The notes under the pieces were generated by a model. It made no database searches and was not told where the DNA came from. It worked only from the letters and a program-made list of their open reading frames with translations. The position numbers and the translations under genes were made by a program. A stretch of 64,000 bases of DNA from Methylophilaceae bacterium LSUCC0665 (GTDB lineage Bacteria; Pseudomonadota; Gammaproteobacteria; Burkholderiales; Methylophilaceae), in NCBI GenBank assembly GCA_024919215.1, contig CP103437.1, positions 1-64,000 on the forward strand, written 5' to 3'. Below, one piece after another: positions 23,401-34,680 of the stretch; within the stretch, counting starts at the first letter, position 1; the number at the start of each line of letters is the position of its first letter.

Positions 23401-25078
23401 GGGTGCGAAGCCTGGCGAAGGCGGTCAGCTTCCTGGCCACAAAGTGAGTCCATATATTGCTCAGCTAAGATTTTCTGTTCCAGGCGTTGGCTTAATTTCA
23501 CCACCACCTCACCATGATATTTATTCTATTGAGGATTTGGCTCAGTTAATTCATGACTTAAAAAATGCAAACCCACAGGCTGATATATCAGTAAAGTTGG
23601 TGTCTGAGACTGGTGTCGGTACCGTTGCAGCTGGAGTTGCCAAGGCAAAATCAGATCACATTGTGATCGCTGGTCATGATGGGGGTACGGGTGCTTCACC
23701 ACTTTCATCCATTAAGCACGCAGGGACTCCATGGGAACTTGGGCTTGCAGAAACACAACAAACTCTAGTGCTTAATAAGTTACGAAGCCGTGTCATTTTA
23801 CAAGTGGATGGTCAAATGAAGACCGGCCGAGATGTTGTCATCGGAGCACTATTGGGTGCCGATGAATTTGGTTTTGCAACTGCACCATTAGTGGTGGAAG
23901 GATGCATTATGATGAGAAAATGTCACTTGAATACATGCCCTGTAGGCGTGGCGACCCAGGATCCTGAGTTGAGAAAAAGGTTTACAGGTCAACCAGAACA
24001 TGTGGTCAATTACTTCTTCTTCATCGCAGAAGAGGTAAGAGAAATTATGGCTGAATTGGGCGTTAAAAATTTCAATGATCTTATTGGTCGTTCAGACTTT
24101 TTAGATATGCAGACTGGCATAGATCACTGGAAAATTCAGGGTCTAGATTTTACAAAAATTTTCTATCGTCCAGAATTGTCAGACGAAGTTGGTACATATC
24201 ATCAAGAAACACAAGATCATGGACTAGACAAGGCACTTGATCATGAGCTGATTAAGCAAGCAAAAGGTACGATTGAAAATAAAGGCTCTTGTATCATTAA
24301 TACCCCAATTACTAATATTAATCGAACTGCGGGGACCCTTCTCTCTCATGAAATTGCAAAAAGATATGGAAACGATGGGCTTCCTGAAGACTCAATTCAG
24401 GTGAATTTATCTGGAACCGCAGGGCAAAGTTTTGGTGCTTTTTTAGCAAAAGGGATCACATTTAATTTAGAGGGTGAAGGTAATGACTATGTTGGCAAGG
24501 GTTTATGTGGGGGAAAAATCATTATAAAACCTCCAAAAACATTCAATGCAAAAGCATCTGAAAATATCATTGTTGGTAATACAGTGATGTACGGAGCCAC
24601 ATCAGGAAAAACATTTTTCAGCGGGATTGCTGGAGAAAGATTCTGTGTTAGAAATTCTGGAGCCAGCGCTGTAGTTGAAGGGGTTGGTAATCACGGTTGT
24701 GAATATATGACTGGCGGAACAGTTGCAGTGCTTGGACCTACAGGTCAAAATTTTGCAGCAGGTATGTCAGGTGGCGTAGCTTATATATTTGATGTCGATA
24801 AAACGTTTGAAGCCAATTGTAATAAATCAATAGTGACCTTAGAAAAAGTTTTACCTGCGAGCACACAATCGATTGAGGCTCAACATTTAAATCAACCAGA
24901 TGAGGTGATCTTAAAATCTTTAGTCACTGATCATTTTAAATATACTAATAGTACAGTGGCAAAACATATTCTTGATAATTGGGATGATATGTTGAATCAT
25001 TTTGTAAAAGTTATGCCAAATGAATATCGAAGAGCGCTTAATGAGCTGCAAGAAAAAATGAATAAGGAAACAGTTTAA
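20453..25078 (+). CDS. gltB: Glutamate synthase (GOGAT) large subunit
   Basis: Makes glutamate from glutamine and 2-oxoglutarate together with GltD. In 1541 residues: N-terminal glutaminase domain whose nucleophile is Cys22 in HDACGVGF, so the first 21 residues are probably removed; a central domain; the FMN-binding synthase domain with [20 protein letters not shown] and [10 protein letters not shown]; the 3Fe-4S cysteines in [15 protein letters not shown]; and a C-terminal beta-helix domain with repeated glycines. Full length. The stop overlaps the gltD start (TAATG). Confidence 0.98.
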   Translation: MAKKSNIEKQGLYNPSNEHDACGVGFVANIHGKKSHEIVEQGLTILDNLTHRGATGYDPKLGDGAGLLSQIPHEFFVAEANKVGFKLPEFGHYGIGMLFLPQNDTLRNEVETLIEKIVEEEGQSTLGWRNVPVDNSDIADAAKDVEPVIKQIFIHRSDECEKQAAFERKLFVIRKRIEIAVNKSNLEDSAKFYIPSMSSRTIVFKGMLLAAEVGVYFKDLKDEKFTSAIALVHQRFSTNTFPSWDLAHPFRMIAHNGEINTVQGNVNWMHARHETMKSMLLGEDLEKLWPLIEDGQSDSACFDNCLELLVAGGYSLPHAMMMLIPEAWSGNPLMDKERKAFYEYHAALMEPWDGPAAVAFTDGQMIGATLDRNGLRPARYLMTDDGVVMMASEMGVLTFPEEKIIKKWRLEPGKMLLIDTVAGRVIDDQEVKKLLSSAKPYEKWINDSRFFLGDLDKVDESQTMSQPILDIQQSFGYSQEDIKFILQPMFESGQEASGSMGNDAALPILSNKAKSLYNYFKQLFAQVTNPPIDPIREEIVMSLVTFIGPKPNLLGIEETNPPWRLEASQPVLSLQELEQLKSIEQLTSGHFKSKVIDITYEKSSAENAESRMQQALENVCMDANQAIRDGYNILILSDRNVSNDRIAIPALLASSATHQFLVHAGNRTKTGLIVDTGSAREVHHFALLGGYGAEAICPWLVFETMKEITDDYDQAQTNFVKAVGKGLYKIMSKMGISTFQSYCGAQIFEAIGLNSKFIEKYFTGTITNIEGIGLVEVSAEAEKLHSDAFGNDPVLANALDAGGEYAFRIRGEQHMWNPESIAKLQHATRKKDFQTYKEYAELINNQSERFMTLRGLFQFKSFNKSISIDDVEPATEIVKRFATGAMSLGSISTEAHTTLAIAMNRIGGKSNTGEGGEDKKRFIPLTKDSSLEEMFGKDLIEANIQLKKGDSLRSKIKQVASGRFGVTAEYLAAADQIQIKMAQGAKPGEGGQLPGHKVSPYIAQLRFSVPGVGLISPPPHHDIYSIEDLAQLIHDLKNANPQADISVKLVSETGVGTVAAGVAKAKSDHIVIAGHDGGTGASPLSSIKHAGTPWELGLAETQQTLVLNKLRSRVILQVDGQMKTGRDVVIGALLGADEFGFATAPLVVEGCIMMRKCHLNTCPVGVATQDPELRKRFTGQPEHVVNYFFFIAEEVREIMAELGVKNFNDLIGRSDFLDMQTGIDHWKIQGLDFTKIFYRPELSDEVGTYHQETQDHGLDKALDHELIKQAKGTIENKGSCIINTPITNINRTAGTLLSHEIAKRYGNDGLPEDSIQVNLSGTAGQSFGAFLAKGITFNLEGEGNDYVGKGLCGGKIIIKPPKTFNAKASENIIVGNTVMYGATSGKTFFSGIAGERFCVRNSGASAVVEGVGNHGCEYMTGGTVAVLGPTGQNFAAGMSGGVAYIFDVDKTFEANCNKSIVTLEKVLPASTQSIEAQHLNQPDEVILKSLVTDHFKYTNSTVAKHILDNWDDMLNHFVKVMPNEYRRALNELQEKMNKETV

Positions 25079-26505
25079 TGGGAAAAGCAACAGGATTTTT
25101 AGAATTTGACAGGCTATCTGAACAAAATATTCCTCCTCATGAGCGAGTAAAGAATTATAAAGAGTTTGTTCTACACTTAACGGATGAAGAAGCCAAAGTC
25201 CAAGGTGCCCGATGCATGGATTGCGGGATTCCTTTTTGTAATAATGGATGCCCTGTAAATAATATTATTCCAGACTGGAATGACCTGGTGTATCGTCAAA
25301 ATTGGGAAGAAGCAATCAAGGTGCTTCATTCTACTAATAACTTTCCTGAGTTTACTGGAAGAATATGCCCAGCCCCTTGTGAGGCTGCTTGCACATTAAA
25401 TATTAATTCCGATGCGGTTGGCATTAAATCAATTGAACATGCAATTATTGATAAAGCATGGGAGCTAGGTCTGGTAAAACCTCAGGTAGCAGATAAGAAA
25501 ACTGGCAAAAGAATTGCCATTGTTGGTTCTGGACCAGCGGGTCTAGCCGCAGCGCAGCAGTTAGCTCGCGCAGGCCATGATGTAGATTTAATGGAAAAAA
25601 ATGATCGCATTGGTGGACTTCTTCGTTATGGAATTCCGGACTTTAAAATGGAAAAATTTCATATTGATCGACGAATGGAGCAGATGGCTGCTGAAGGGGT
25701 TAATTTTTTAACCAATCATAACGTTGGTGAAAATATTAATCCTGATGATTTAATTAAGGATTATGATGCGGTAATTTTATCGGGCGGCGCTGAATGGCCT
25801 AGAGATCTCCCTGTACCTGGAAGAGAGCTTGAGGGCGTTCATTATGCTATGGATTTTTTACCCTCTCAAAATAAAGTTGTTGCTGGAGACAAGTTATCAG
25901 AGCAAATTCTAGCGACAGATAAACACGTGGTGGTGATTGGTGGCGGCGATACCGGTTCTGATTGTGTTGGGACATCTAATCGTCATGGTGCAAAATCAGT
26001 GACGCAATTTGAATTGATGCCACAGCCCCCTGAAAAAGAAAATAAATCGATGGTCTGGCCATACTGGCCGCTGAAGTTGAGAACCTCAAGCTCACATGAG
26101 GAAGGTTGCGATCGAGATTGGTCTGTCGCTACCAAAGAATTGATTGGTGAAAATGGAGTTGTAAAAGAATTGGTCGCCAGTCGAGTCGAATGGAAAGATG
26201 GTAAGATGGCTGAAATACCAAACTCAGAGTTCAGAATTAAAGCGGATCTAGTGTTATTGGCAATGGGTTTTGTTAGCCCCCAACAATCGATACTTGAAAA
26301 ATTTGGTGTTGACAAAGATGCTCGTGGCAATGTTAAAGCGGATACTGAAGGGAAAAAAGCTTACTTTACGTCTCGAGACAAAGTGTTTGCAGCTGGGGAC
26401 ATGAGAAGAGGTCAATCATTAGTTGTATGGGCAATTCGTGAAGGTAGACAATGTGCGCATGCAGTTGATGAGTTCCTCATGGGAAGCACCTCGCTACCTA
26501 GATAA
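25078..26505 (+). CDS. gltD: Glutamate synthase small subunit
   Basis: FAD- and Fe-S-containing subunit that takes electrons from NADPH to GltB. The 475 residues have N-terminal cysteine clusters ([17 protein letters not shown] and CPAPCEAAC), the FAD motif [17 protein letters not shown], a second nucleotide fold with GGGDTGSDC and the C-terminal [17 protein letters not shown]. Coupled to gltB by a one-base overlap and followed five bases later by hemE. Confidence 0.97.
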   Translation: MGKATGFLEFDRLSEQNIPPHERVKNYKEFVLHLTDEEAKVQGARCMDCGIPFCNNGCPVNNIIPDWNDLVYRQNWEEAIKVLHSTNNFPEFTGRICPAPCEAACTLNINSDAVGIKSIEHAIIDKAWELGLVKPQVADKKTGKRIAIVGSGPAGLAAAQQLARAGHDVDLMEKNDRIGGLLRYGIPDFKMEKFHIDRRMEQMAAEGVNFLTNHNVGENINPDDLIKDYDAVILSGGAEWPRDLPVPGRELEGVHYAMDFLPSQNKVVAGDKLSEQILATDKHVVVIGGGDTGSDCVGTSNRHGAKSVTQFELMPQPPEKENKSMVWPYWPLKLRTSSSHEEGCDRDWSVATKELIGENGVVKELVASRVEWKDGKMAEIPNSEFRIKADLVLLAMGFVSPQQSILEKFGVDKDARGNVKADTEGKKAYFTSRDKVFAAGDMRRGQSLVVWAIREGRQCAHAVDEFLMGSTSLPR

Positions 26506-26510
26506 TTATT

Positions 26511-27566
26511 ATGAATCTATTAAATGATTCATTTCTTAAGACTTTAAGACTTGAAAAGACATCTTACACTCCCGCATGGATAATGAGGCAAGCAGGACGG
26601 TACCTGCCTGAGTATAGAGAAACTCGAAAAAATGCTGGGTCTTTTATGGATCTTTGTCGAAATACATCTTTTGCAACTGAAGTCACCATGCAGCCATTAG
26701 AGCGCTATCCTCATTTAGATGCTGCTATTTTATTTTCTGATATTTTGACCATACCTGACGCAATGGATCTGGGATTAAATTTTCTTCCTGGTGAGGGCCC
26801 CACATTTTCAAACCCGTTAATCGATGAATCATCCGTACACAAACTCGATATTCCATCCATGGAAAAACTATCTTACGTTTTTGATGCTGTTCGTTCAATT
26901 AAGCATGCTTTGCAAAACAAAGTTCCCCTTATTGGATTTGCTGGAAGTCCATGGACTCTTGCAACATATATGGTTGAAGGTAAAGGCGGAACAGATTTTT
27001 TGAATATTAAAAAAATGGCATATGAGCGAGATGATTTAATGCACCATATTTTAAAAATTAATGCGGAAACTGTTAGTCAATATCTTGCTGAACAAATTAA
27101 GTCAGGAGCAGATGCGGTCATGATTTTTGATTCATGGGGTGGAGCATTAAGTCATATGGAATATGAAAAATTATCATTGAATTACATGAAAGTAATTATA
27201 GACAATCTTAATATGCTTGGCTTTGATGATGTGCCAAAAATAATATTCACCAAGGGTGGTGGACAATGGATTAATCAACAATTAAAAGTTGGATCCAATG
27301 CAATAGGTCTAGATTGGCAAACCAGTTTAAAAACAGCTAGAGAATTAACAAAAGATCAAGTGGCACTTCAAGGAAATATGGATCCAGCAATTCTATTAGG
27401 ATCGGATAAAAAAATTGAAGAAACAGTAAAATCAGTAATCGATAATTACGGCCATGGTGAAGGTCATATATTCAATCTTGGACATGGTATTACCCAATTC
27501 ACTGATCCTGCAAAAGTGACATTAATGCTCGATGTGGTGAAAGAGTATAGTAAAAAATACCATTAA
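26511..27566 (+). CDS. hemE: Uroporphyrinogen decarboxylase
   Basis: Decarboxylates uroporphyrinogen III to coproporphyrinogen III in haem synthesis. The 351 residues contain the signature [16 protein letters not shown] near residue 20, [24 protein letters not shown] and [10 protein letters not shown]. Last gene of gltB-gltD-hemE; its end overlaps the convergent symporter gene by four bases. Confidence 0.97.
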   Translation: MNLLNDSFLKTLRLEKTSYTPAWIMRQAGRYLPEYRETRKNAGSFMDLCRNTSFATEVTMQPLERYPHLDAAILFSDILTIPDAMDLGLNFLPGEGPTFSNPLIDESSVHKLDIPSMEKLSYVFDAVRSIKHALQNKVPLIGFAGSPWTLATYMVEGKGGTDFLNIKKMAYERDDLMHHILKINAETVSQYLAEQIKSGADAVMIFDSWGGALSHMEYEKLSLNYMKVIIDNLNMLGFDDVPKIIFTKGGGQWINQQLKVGSNAIGLDWQTSLKTARELTKDQVALQGNMDPAILLGSDKKIEETVKSVIDNYGHGEGHIFNLGHGITQFTDPAKVTLMLDVVKEYSKKYH

Positions 27567-29125
27567 TGTTTTTTACCCTCTTCAATCCCAATCCCAGTAA
27601 TTGATCGATAGAATTGTTCTTGAAATCCCTTTTTATCTTTAATTGCCTGATTTGATCGATCTGATAAAGATATACAAATAACAAAGAAGAATGTTGTAGT
27701 CATAGAGAACAAAGCTGGATACTTATAAGGGAAAATAGCTTCACTGAAATTGAATACATCTACCCATACAACAGGACTTAAGATAACTAACGCAATGGTC
27801 ACTAGAAGACCAATTAGCCCGCCAAAAAAAGCCCCACTGGTTGTTAGATTCTTCCAGAACATGGATAAAAATATAATTGGAAAATTAGTGCTAGCTGCTA
27901 TAGCAAAGGCAAGACCGACCATAAAAGCAATATTTTGCTTTTCAAATATGATACCTAGAAAAATTGCCAAAATACCTAGAAAAATCGTTGCAAGTCTTGA
28001 AACAAGTAATTCTTTTTTCTCATTTTTGTTTGAGGAATTAATCACATTTGCGTAAATATCATGAGATATGGCTGATGCACCGGCCAAAGTTAACCCTGAT
28101 ACAACGGCTAAGATAGTTGCAAAGGCAACGGCTGAAATAAATCCTAATAATACATCACCACCAACGGCATGAGCCAAGTGGATTGCAGCCATATTATTAT
28201 TTCCAATCAGCCCACCCTCAGGATTAAGATAGTCAGTATTGGAGCCAATAAGAATAATTGCTCCAAAGCCAATGATGAATGTAAGAATGTAAAAATATCC
28301 TATAAAGCTGGTTGCATAGACTACCGACTTTCTTGCCTGTATGGAGTCTTTAACTGTAAAAAAACGCATTAATATGTGTGGTAATCCTGCCGTCCCAAAC
28401 ATCAGTGCTAAACCCAAAGATATGGCAGAAATTGGATCCTTGATAAGGCCTCCCGGATTAAGAATTTTTGAGCCTAATTCATGATTATTCACCGCGGTAG
28501 AAAAAAATAAATTAAGATTAAAATTGAATTGATATAAAACCAGGATAGATATTACCGTCGCTCCAAAAAGAAGCAAAACAGCCTTAATGATTTGAACCCA
28601 GGTTGTTGCAATCATTCCGCCAAACGTCACATACAAAATCATCAACCCACCAACAATGTAAACAGCTAAATCATATGGAAGACCAAATAAAATTTGAATT
28701 AATTTTCCTGCACCAACCATTTGTGCAATGAGATATAGAGAGACTGTTGCTAGAGAACCTAGTGCTGATAATGTTCTAATAGGTTTTTGTTGAAGTCGAT
28801 AGGATGCGACATCTGCGAAGGTATATTTCCCTAAGTTTCTTAATGGCTCGGCAATTAATAAGAGGACTATAGGCCATCCCACTAAAAATCCAATTGAGTA
28901 AATCAGCCCATCAAAACCCGTCGCAAATACAAGGCCTGAAATACCTAAAAAGGATGCAGCCGACATAAAATCACCTGAAATGGCTAAGCCATTTTGAAAG
29001 CCAGATATATTCCCACCTGCTGTATAGAAAGAATCTCGGTTTGAGATTTGTTTCGCTGCCCAATAGGTTATATAAAGCGTCACTAAGACAAAAAGTAAAA
29101 ATAAACTAACAGCAATGGTATTCAT
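27563..29125 (-). CDS. actP: Acetate/cation symporter (ActP-type SSS transporter)
   Basis: Sodium:solute symporter family protein with about 13 membrane helices in 520 residues. Segments such as [46 protein letters not shown] and [19 protein letters not shown] are those of the ActP acetate/glycolate permease. The preceding DUF485 gene overlaps by four bases, the standard yjcH-actP arrangement. Acetyl-CoA synthetase, the usual partner, is not in this window, so the substrate in this organism is uncertain. Confidence 0.88.
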   Translation of the reverse strand: MNTIAVSLFLLFVLVTLYITYWAAKQISNRDSFYTAGGNISGFQNGLAISGDFMSAASFLGISGLVFATGFDGLIYSIGFLVGWPIVLLLIAEPLRNLGKYTFADVASYRLQQKPIRTLSALGSLATVSLYLIAQMVGAGKLIQILFGLPYDLAVYIVGGLMILYVTFGGMIATTWVQIIKAVLLLFGATVISILVLYQFNFNLNLFFSTAVNNHELGSKILNPGGLIKDPISAISLGLALMFGTAGLPHILMRFFTVKDSIQARKSVVYATSFIGYFYILTFIIGFGAIILIGSNTDYLNPEGGLIGNNNMAAIHLAHAVGGDVLLGFISAVAFATILAVVSGLTLAGASAISHDIYANVINSSNKNEKKELLVSRLATIFLGILAIFLGIIFEKQNIAFMVGLAFAIAASTNFPIIFLSMFWKNLTTSGAFFGGLIGLLVTIALVILSPVVWVDVFNFSEAIFPYKYPALFSMTTTFFFVICISLSDRSNQAIKDKKGFQEQFYRSITGIGIEEGKKH

Positions 29126-29385
29126 AACGTGATTTTTTTGATCTCCGGTTCTATATATTTATTAGATAAAAATACATATACAAGGGTCACGATGAATATG
29201 ATGAGAATTAATAAGAAACCAAAAATGATCCCATAAGAGATTGAGGAATTAGTAAGTTGCTGGCCCAATAGTTCAGGAAAATAAGCAATAAAAATAATAA
29301 ATAAGAAATAGGAAAATATGATTGTAAATAACAGCGGTAGAATAATTTTCTTTTTGATACTGATAAGATTACTAATATCTTTCAT
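29122..29385 (-). CDS. DUF485 membrane protein (YjcH-like)
   Basis: An 87-residue protein with two membrane helices and the [23 protein letters not shown] second helix typical of DUF485. Such proteins are encoded directly before acetate permease genes. The function is not established; probably an accessory subunit of the transporter. Its stop overlaps the actP start (ATGA). Confidence 0.82.
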   Translation of the reverse strand: MKDISNLISIKKKIILPLLFTIIFSYFLFIIFIAYFPELLGQQLTNSSISYGIIFGFLLILIIFIVTLVYVFLSNKYIEPEIKKITL

Positions 29386-29417
29386 GATGTAAATATAACA
29401 TTATTAACAAAACATAA

Positions 29418-30266
29418 TCATGGAAAAACATCGATTTTAATAGTCAATTCTTTTTCTAATATGCTCTTTATATTATTGAGTTCATCAAAAGATAATCTCT
29501 CAATAGTAATGTCTTGATTATTTTGTAAAGAGGGCCTTGCCAGGCTATAAAGATCAATTTTTTTAACTATATGCTCGTAAGGCTTAATTAATCTGGAATA
29601 ATTTTCTAAAAAATCATTTGTTGGAAGTTGCTGATTAATTTTTAAAAAGCAAGTTTGAATTACTGTCTGACAGACCTCTGCACATATTTTTAAATGATTG
29701 ATCATTGAGTTAGGATCCAAATTAACTTGATTAATTCGCTTTATAGAGTCTTCATCAGCCGCATCAATTTTGAACCAGATCTCCCCATGATGTTGATTAA
29801 TAATATTCAGACATTCTTTTTTTTTGCTAATGAAACTTCCATTTGTAATTAAACGAACAGGAATTTTATCAATAAGGCTAAATTCTTTTAAACAATCAAT
29901 GATAATCTCTAACACGTTCAAAAATTCTGGAGCTGCAGTCGGCTCTCCATTTCCTGATAAAGCTACATCAGCAAAAGTTGTATCAGGAGGAGTGTTGTCT
30001 TGAATAAACGAAGAGTTAATGATTTGATCAATCCAAAAGTTTAATTCATCTTTTAATAAATCAATATCGATGGGTTCTGGCCCTCCCCTTGTGAGATTTG
30101 GAATTTCACAATAAATACATTGCCAGTTACAAGCATTATTGGTATTGAGATTAACTCCTAAGGATAATCCTCCTGCTCTCCTTGAGACAACCGGATAAAC
30201 ATATTTTGAATCAAATATATTCCTGTCATGATCTTCAGTATGAAGGGTGTACGTTTTTTTGTTCAT
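29418..30266 (-). CDS. Radical SAM protein of unknown substrate
   Basis: The 282 residues have a radical SAM core with the cluster motif NACNWQCIYCEIPN (cysteines arranged C-x4-C-x2-C), an early GLSLGVNLN segment, GNGEPTAAPEF and RLITNGSFI. The layout resembles the COG0731-type Fe-S oxidoreductases found in many proteobacteria, with no extra Fe-S or peptide-recognition domain visible. The reaction is unknown. It stands alone between the actP pair and the glycosyl cluster. Confidence 0.75.
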   Translation of the reverse strand: MNKKTYTLHTEDHDRNIFDSKYVYPVVSRRAGGLSLGVNLNTNNACNWQCIYCEIPNLTRGGPEPIDIDLLKDELNFWIDQIINSSFIQDNTPPDTTFADVALSGNGEPTAAPEFLNVLEIIIDCLKEFSLIDKIPVRLITNGSFISKKKECLNIINQHHGEIWFKIDAADEDSIKRINQVNLDPNSMINHLKICAEVCQTVIQTCFLKINQQLPTNDFLENYSRLIKPYEHIVKKIDLYSLARPSLQNNQDITIERLSFDELNNIKSILEKELTIKIDVFP

Positions 30267-30312
30267 GGCTTCAATTATATCTAATTTTAAGCCATCATTA
30301 ATTTACAACAAA

Positions 30313-32028
30313 TTAATAATTGCTGATCCACATAGTTTGATATGGCTTTAAAAAAATCTTTTTAGATTCAATTTTCTTATTTGAAATAAGATCGATCCAA
30401 TTTTTATTGAAAATTAAATTTATTTCATTTAGATCCACTGGCTGTTTTTGGCTAGTAATATTACATAAGACAAAAATACTTTGTTTTCTATTTTGACATT
30501 GCCTCCACAAGGCAAATATTTTTTCTCCAAGGTTTAATGTAAATTGGGTTGCATTCGGATGAAATGCAGGTTGTTTTTTTCGGATAGAAATTAAAGAATT
30601 AAGTTGTTTTAAGACAGTAGAATTGATCGTTTTTTTATTCATCTTATTTCTTAAGTCTTTTAAATCATATCGTTTTCTATTAATACTTCTTTTTTGTTTT
30701 GTTGATTGCATTCCAGAGTAGTCATTTTCTGTTCCAAAAAAACTATGAACATAGATGGCAGGAATTCCCTCAAGGCTAAGCATAATGGCATGTGCACATA
30801 TGAATCTTTCGATTTGAAAATTATCTAGATTATCAATTGTTCCCTTAAGTGCATCAATGAGAGCAATATTAATTTCATATGGTTTATTTTTATTTTCAAC
30901 TTTGCGGTAAGAAACTTCACCCCCAAATTCTTTCATTCTTCTTAAGATAGCTTTGATATTTTTTTCCGATATCAAACCTTCTGCAGGTCTTATTCCAATC
31001 CCATCATGGGAAGCAATAAAATTAAAGTAAGTAGTCCCTTCCATTGGGGGAGGCATAGACATCAACCATTTTCTTAAAATGGTTGAGTTACCATAAAGCA
31101 TTGAATAAAGAATTAGCGGTGGTAGTGAAAAGTTATATATTAATTGAGCTTCATTACCATTTCCAAAGTAATCAAGATTCTCTTTATTAGGAAGGTTCGT
31201 CTCTGTAATTAAAAATGTCTTTTGTGAGCTAGCATCTAACAGTAATCTGAATAACTTAATAACTTCATGAGTCTCATTGAGATTAATACAATTGGTACCA
31301 AGTTTTTTCCAAAGAAATGCCACAGCATCTAATCTTAAAATTGAAATACCCTGGTCCAGATAAAATTTAATAATTTTTAAAAATTCAATTAAAACTTCTT
31401 TATTTTTAAAATTTAAATCTACTTGATCCCTACTAAATGTGCACCATACAAATTTTTCACTTTTCTTTGTTTTAAAAATCTGCAATAAATCATGACTTCT
31501 GGGTCTCACGATTTTAGAAGTATCAAATTTGTCCTTATAGTCTAAAAAATAGTTTTTTCCTGGAAGTTGATTATTTAAAAATTGCTGAAACCATTCTGAT
31601 TGACTAGAGCAATGGTTGATTACAAGATCAGCCATAATTTTATACTTTAAAGAAAGTTTTTTTATATCACTCCAGGTAGCTAATCCTTTTTTAATTTTTA
31701 GATAATCAATAACAGCAAAGCCATCATCTGAACTATAGGGAAAAAAAGGCAGGAGATGGATGATTGATACATTATCTTGAAGATAAGTGTTTAGAACTTG
31801 TTCCAAAGTCTGAATATTTTTTTCATCATTATTGTAAAAAGTATCTAGATAGGTAATTAAGGCAACATCTGATTCATCCCATCTATTTTGAATTACATAT
31901 TGTTTCGGTGATTTTTTTTCAAAAAAAATAGAAAAAATTTTATTAGTTAAATGGGTATTGTTTGATTTGGGATAAATGATATTGAGATGGTTGAAAATCT
32001 GCTCACAGATTTTATTTTGAAAACTCAT
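30313..32028 (-). CDS. GH13 sugar phosphorylase, probably glucosylglycerate phosphorylase
   Basis: Alpha-amylase-family protein of 571 residues resembling sucrose phosphorylase (GH13 subfamily 18). Visible elements: VIHLLPFFPYSSDDGFAVIDY, VINHCSSQSEW, the nucleophile Asp in ILRLDAVAFLWK, the acid/base Glu in LITETNLPN and FIASHDGIG. Members of this subfamily include a glucosylglycerate phosphorylase. Because its start overlaps by 17 bases a gene for glucosyl-phosphoglycerate synthase, glucosylglycerate is the likeliest substrate; sucrose is the alternative. No signal peptide. Confidence 0.82.
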   Translation of the reverse strand: MSFQNKICEQIFNHLNIIYPKSNNTHLTNKIFSIFFEKKSPKQYVIQNRWDESDVALITYLDTFYNNDEKNIQTLEQVLNTYLQDNVSIIHLLPFFPYSSDDGFAVIDYLKIKKGLATWSDIKKLSLKYKIMADLVINHCSSQSEWFQQFLNNQLPGKNYFLDYKDKFDTSKIVRPRSHDLLQIFKTKKSEKFVWCTFSRDQVDLNFKNKEVLIEFLKIIKFYLDQGISILRLDAVAFLWKKLGTNCINLNETHEVIKLFRLLLDASSQKTFLITETNLPNKENLDYFGNGNEAQLIYNFSLPPLILYSMLYGNSTILRKWLMSMPPPMEGTTYFNFIASHDGIGIRPAEGLISEKNIKAILRRMKEFGGEVSYRKVENKNKPYEINIALIDALKGTIDNLDNFQIERFICAHAIMLSLEGIPAIYVHSFFGTENDYSGMQSTKQKRSINRKRYDLKDLRNKMNKKTINSTVLKQLNSLISIRKKQPAFHPNATQFTLNLGEKIFALWRQCQNRKQSIFVLCNITSQKQPVDLNEINLIFNKNWIDLISNKKIESKKIFLKPYQTMWISNY

Positions 32029-33235
32029 TCATATCCTCTGTAACTGCTGATATAAATTCTTGTTGTAATCCCGGAATGGCACTATTAACCCTTGTCCAGG
32101 ATGGAATGAATGGGGTTTCCATAGGATTGTCGAGGTAGCTATTTCCAGCATCAAGAATATTTTGTGCAAACATTTCAACAGCTTTTTCTTCAGAATGAAT
32201 ATCTAATTTAAGCCCATTCATCAGTGCATCATTGTTATAGGTTTCAATAAAATCTAGCGCAATACGAAAATATGTAGCTTTGATCGATCTGAAAGTTTCA
32301 GAATTGAAAACATGTCCATTAGTGGCAAGTTTTCTGAAAATGGATTTACATATATCAATGGACATCTTTGATAATCCTTTTTCTTGATCATCTAGACTCA
32401 AATCCTGATGTTTGTGATCATAATGATCGGCAATATCAACCTGACACAAATGATTATTGGAGTAATTTCTATTCACTTCAGAAAGAACACCTATTTCTAA
32501 ACCCCAGTCACTTGGAATACGAATATCATTAAGTACTTCAGTACGCATTGAAAATTCGCCAGCAAGCGCATATCTAAAACTGTCTAGGTAATTTAAATAC
32601 TCATTGTCATTAAAGATTTTTTTTAAAGAACGGATCAAAGGTGTGACTAGAAGACGGCAAACTCTGCCATTAATTTTTTCATTGGCAACTCTCGAATAAT
32701 AGCCTTTACAAAATTGATAGTTAAAATTTGGATTAGCAACTGGATAAATTAGACGTGCCAGTAATTCTCGGTTATAAGTCACGATATCGCAATCATGCAG
32801 GGCCACTGATTTTGCACGGCCGTCCGCAAGGACAAATCCAAAACAGAACCATACATTTCGCCCCTTACCTAACTCCTTTGGTGATAAACCAAACGTTTTG
32901 AGATTTTCATCTATTTTTTTTAAGCGTGGGCCGTCGTTCCATAAGACAAAGTGTTTTTGAGGGAGCTGATTGAAAAAATGTAATGCATACTTGTACTCTT
33001 CTTTGGTCGCTTGATCTAACCCGATGACAATGGAGTCTAAATAATGGACTTTTTTTAATTCGTCTATAATTAACTGAAGTGCTGGTTTTTCAAGTTCAGA
33101 AAATAAGCTAGGCAAGACCAATGTCATTGGCCTTGATTTTGCAAATGACATTAGATTTTTTTCTAAATCATCTAAGGACTGTGTTCTTAAATTATGAAGG
33201 GTGCTGATAATCCCGTTTTGGTAAAAATCACTCAT
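32012..33235 (-). CDS. gpgS: Glucosyl-3-phosphoglycerate synthase-like glycosyltransferase
   Basis: Predicted GT81-type retaining glycosyltransferase that transfers glucose from an NDP-sugar to 3-phosphoglycerate. In 407 residues: LVLPSLFSELEKPAL near the start, a DxD metal motif in SVALHDCDIVTYNREL, and LAGEFSMRTEVLNDIRIPSDWGLEIGVLSEV, all typical for the family. It overlaps the phosphatase gene upstream by eight bases and the GH13 gene downstream by 17. The enzyme class is clear from motifs; the exact acceptor is inferred from neighbours. Confidence 0.83.
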   Translation of the reverse strand: MSDFYQNGIISTLHNLRTQSLDDLEKNLMSFAKSRPMTLVLPSLFSELEKPALQLIIDELKKVHYLDSIVIGLDQATKEEYKYALHFFNQLPQKHFVLWNDGPRLKKIDENLKTFGLSPKELGKGRNVWFCFGFVLADGRAKSVALHDCDIVTYNRELLARLIYPVANPNFNYQFCKGYYSRVANEKINGRVCRLLVTPLIRSLKKIFNDNEYLNYLDSFRYALAGEFSMRTEVLNDIRIPSDWGLEIGVLSEVNRNYSNNHLCQVDIADHYDHKHQDLSLDDQEKGLSKMSIDICKSIFRKLATNGHVFNSETFRSIKATYFRIALDFIETYNNDALMNGLKLDIHSEEKAVEMFAQNILDAGNSYLDNPMETPFIPSWTRVNSAIPGLQQEFISAVTEDMNEFSK

Positions 33236-33977
33236 ATTTTAATACTTTCATTATTTCTTGATTCCAACCAGAGGGGCCACACATTTCACTCAAGACCCAA
33301 TCTGATCTTTGCAAGTGCTCATTATTATTTTTAATCAATATCTTAATATCACATGCGTTAATCATACTAATATCATTTTCACCATCTCCCAATGCAATGC
33401 TGATAAATTTTGTTTGATAGTCATTTTCGAGAGAGTTTTTGATCCATTTTAGTGCTTTTGCTTTATCGTGGTGCGATGAAATGGTTAAAAATCGACCACC
33501 TTGAGTTGCATTTAGCCCTAATTGATGAATTTTTTCCATAAAATCATTTTTTCTTTCTTCATCATCTAGCCAAATAATGGGTTCTGAAAACTGCCTTTGT
33601 TGAGAGAGCTTGGCCTCCTCTTCTGTCAACCCAGTATAGTGAATCGCCTGCTCAATTGTTAGTAAAGAGTAACAATTAAAATTAAAAGTTTTTTGCAAAG
33701 GAGTTATTTTGTCGTGAATTTCAGTTAAGTTAATGCCAAAGCTAACAACTTGATTGTTATAAAAAACACCTGATCCATTTTCAAAAATGAAAGGATCTTT
33801 GAGAGTTAAATGGGACTGTATTCTTTCGATTTCAGTTCTAGTTTTACTTGAGCTGAGGATTAAAGGAATCTGACGAGATTTAATTATAGAAAGGGCCTCC
33901 AAAGCTGGATCAAATGTGTATGTTTTATGATCGAGAAGAGTCCCATCTAGATCTGAAAAAATAATGTAATTCCGCAT
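33228..33977 (-). CDS. gpgP: Glucosyl/mannosyl-3-phosphoglycerate phosphatase (HAD-IIB)
   Basis: HAD phosphatase of 249 residues with motif I FSDLDGTLLDH at residues 8-18, motif II SSSKTR, lysine motif III within KAKALKWIK and motif IV ALGDGENDISMI. It matches the mannosyl-3-phosphoglycerate phosphatase family, which also acts on the glucosyl compound. As the first gene of the set it would release glucosylglycerate from the GpgS product. Mannosylglycerate cannot be excluded from sequence alone. Confidence 0.83.
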   Translation of the reverse strand: MRNYIIFSDLDGTLLDHKTYTFDPALEALSIIKSRQIPLILSSSKTRTEIERIQSHLTLKDPFIFENGSGVFYNNQVVSFGINLTEIHDKITPLQKTFNFNCYSLLTIEQAIHYTGLTEEEAKLSQQRQFSEPIIWLDDEERKNDFMEKIHQLGLNATQGGRFLTISSHHDKAKALKWIKNSLENDYQTKFISIALGDGENDISMINACDIKILIKNNNEHLQRSDWVLSEMCGPSGWNQEIMKVLKYE

Positions 33978-34012
33978 AGGAATTTGAAATTGTTAACAGT
34001 AAAAAGTTTGAA

Positions 34013-34660
34013 TTATTTGTGGAACCACATTCTTTTGAGGACGCCATCTTTATTGAATATGGCATGTTTAAGTGCACCAGCAAAATGAAGAATAAAAAAT
34101 AATAATAGAATTAGTCCAAATATTTCATGAAATTCTTTGAATAAATCTCTAAGCGTTTCATTATCTATGCCAGGAAGAAATGGGATACCAAACCAATGAA
34201 CGCCATATTTACTGCCAACCGACATAATGATTCCACTAAGTGGTATTAAGAACATTAATAGATACAGTGCATGATGAGCTGCGGTCGCTAATTTAATTTC
34301 GAATGGACTCATCGAGGATAGCATTTTTGGTGGTTTATGGGTCAAACGCCAGTATATTCTGAATAACACAAGAAAGAATATGGTTACCCCAATAGATTTG
34401 TGTAAGTTGAAATAAAAGGTTCTGATTGAAATTTCTTTTGATGTTTCAAAAGTAATGAGTCCTAGATCAAAGAGATCAAAGCTTGAAACCTTAGGCCCGC
34501 CTTTTGGGAGTTCATGCATGTACCACCCAAGGACAAACATAAAAAGAATAGCAATAGCAAGTAGCCAATGCAGCAAGATTGCTACGTTGTTGTATCTGTC
34601 TTTTTTTGGACCAAAATAACTATTTTTAATTTTTGCCATATTAGGGATATTATAGACCAT
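34013..34660 (-). CDS. Cytochrome b561 family protein
   Basis: Membrane dihaem b-type cytochrome of about 210 residues with four helices carrying likely haem-ligand histidines (AILLHWLLAIA, NLHKSIGVTI, AAHHALYLLMF, FILHFAGALKHAIF). Such proteins exchange electrons between quinol and periplasmic acceptors. Two starts are possible: ATG 34660 or ATG 34639 (giving MAKIKN). Neither has a clear ribosome site; the later one seems more natural. It diverges from the metallohydrolase gene across about 20 bases. Confidence 0.82.
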   Translation of the reverse strand: MVYNIPNMAKIKNSYFGPKKDRYNNVAILLHWLLAIAILFMFVLGWYMHELPKGGPKVSSFDLFDLGLITFETSKEISIRTFYFNLHKSIGVTIFFLVLFRIYWRLTHKPPKMLSSMSPFEIKLATAAHHALYLLMFLIPLSGIIMSVGSKYGVHWFGIPFLPGIDNETLRDLFKEFHEIFGLILLLFFILHFAGALKHAIFNKDGVLKRMWFHK

Positions 34661-34680
34661 ATCTAAAAAATCAATATGTA

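Noticed and set aside
25983-26330. 115-codon open frame opposite gltD
   Set aside because: Entirely within gltD on the other strand; composition is that of a mirrored coding frame.
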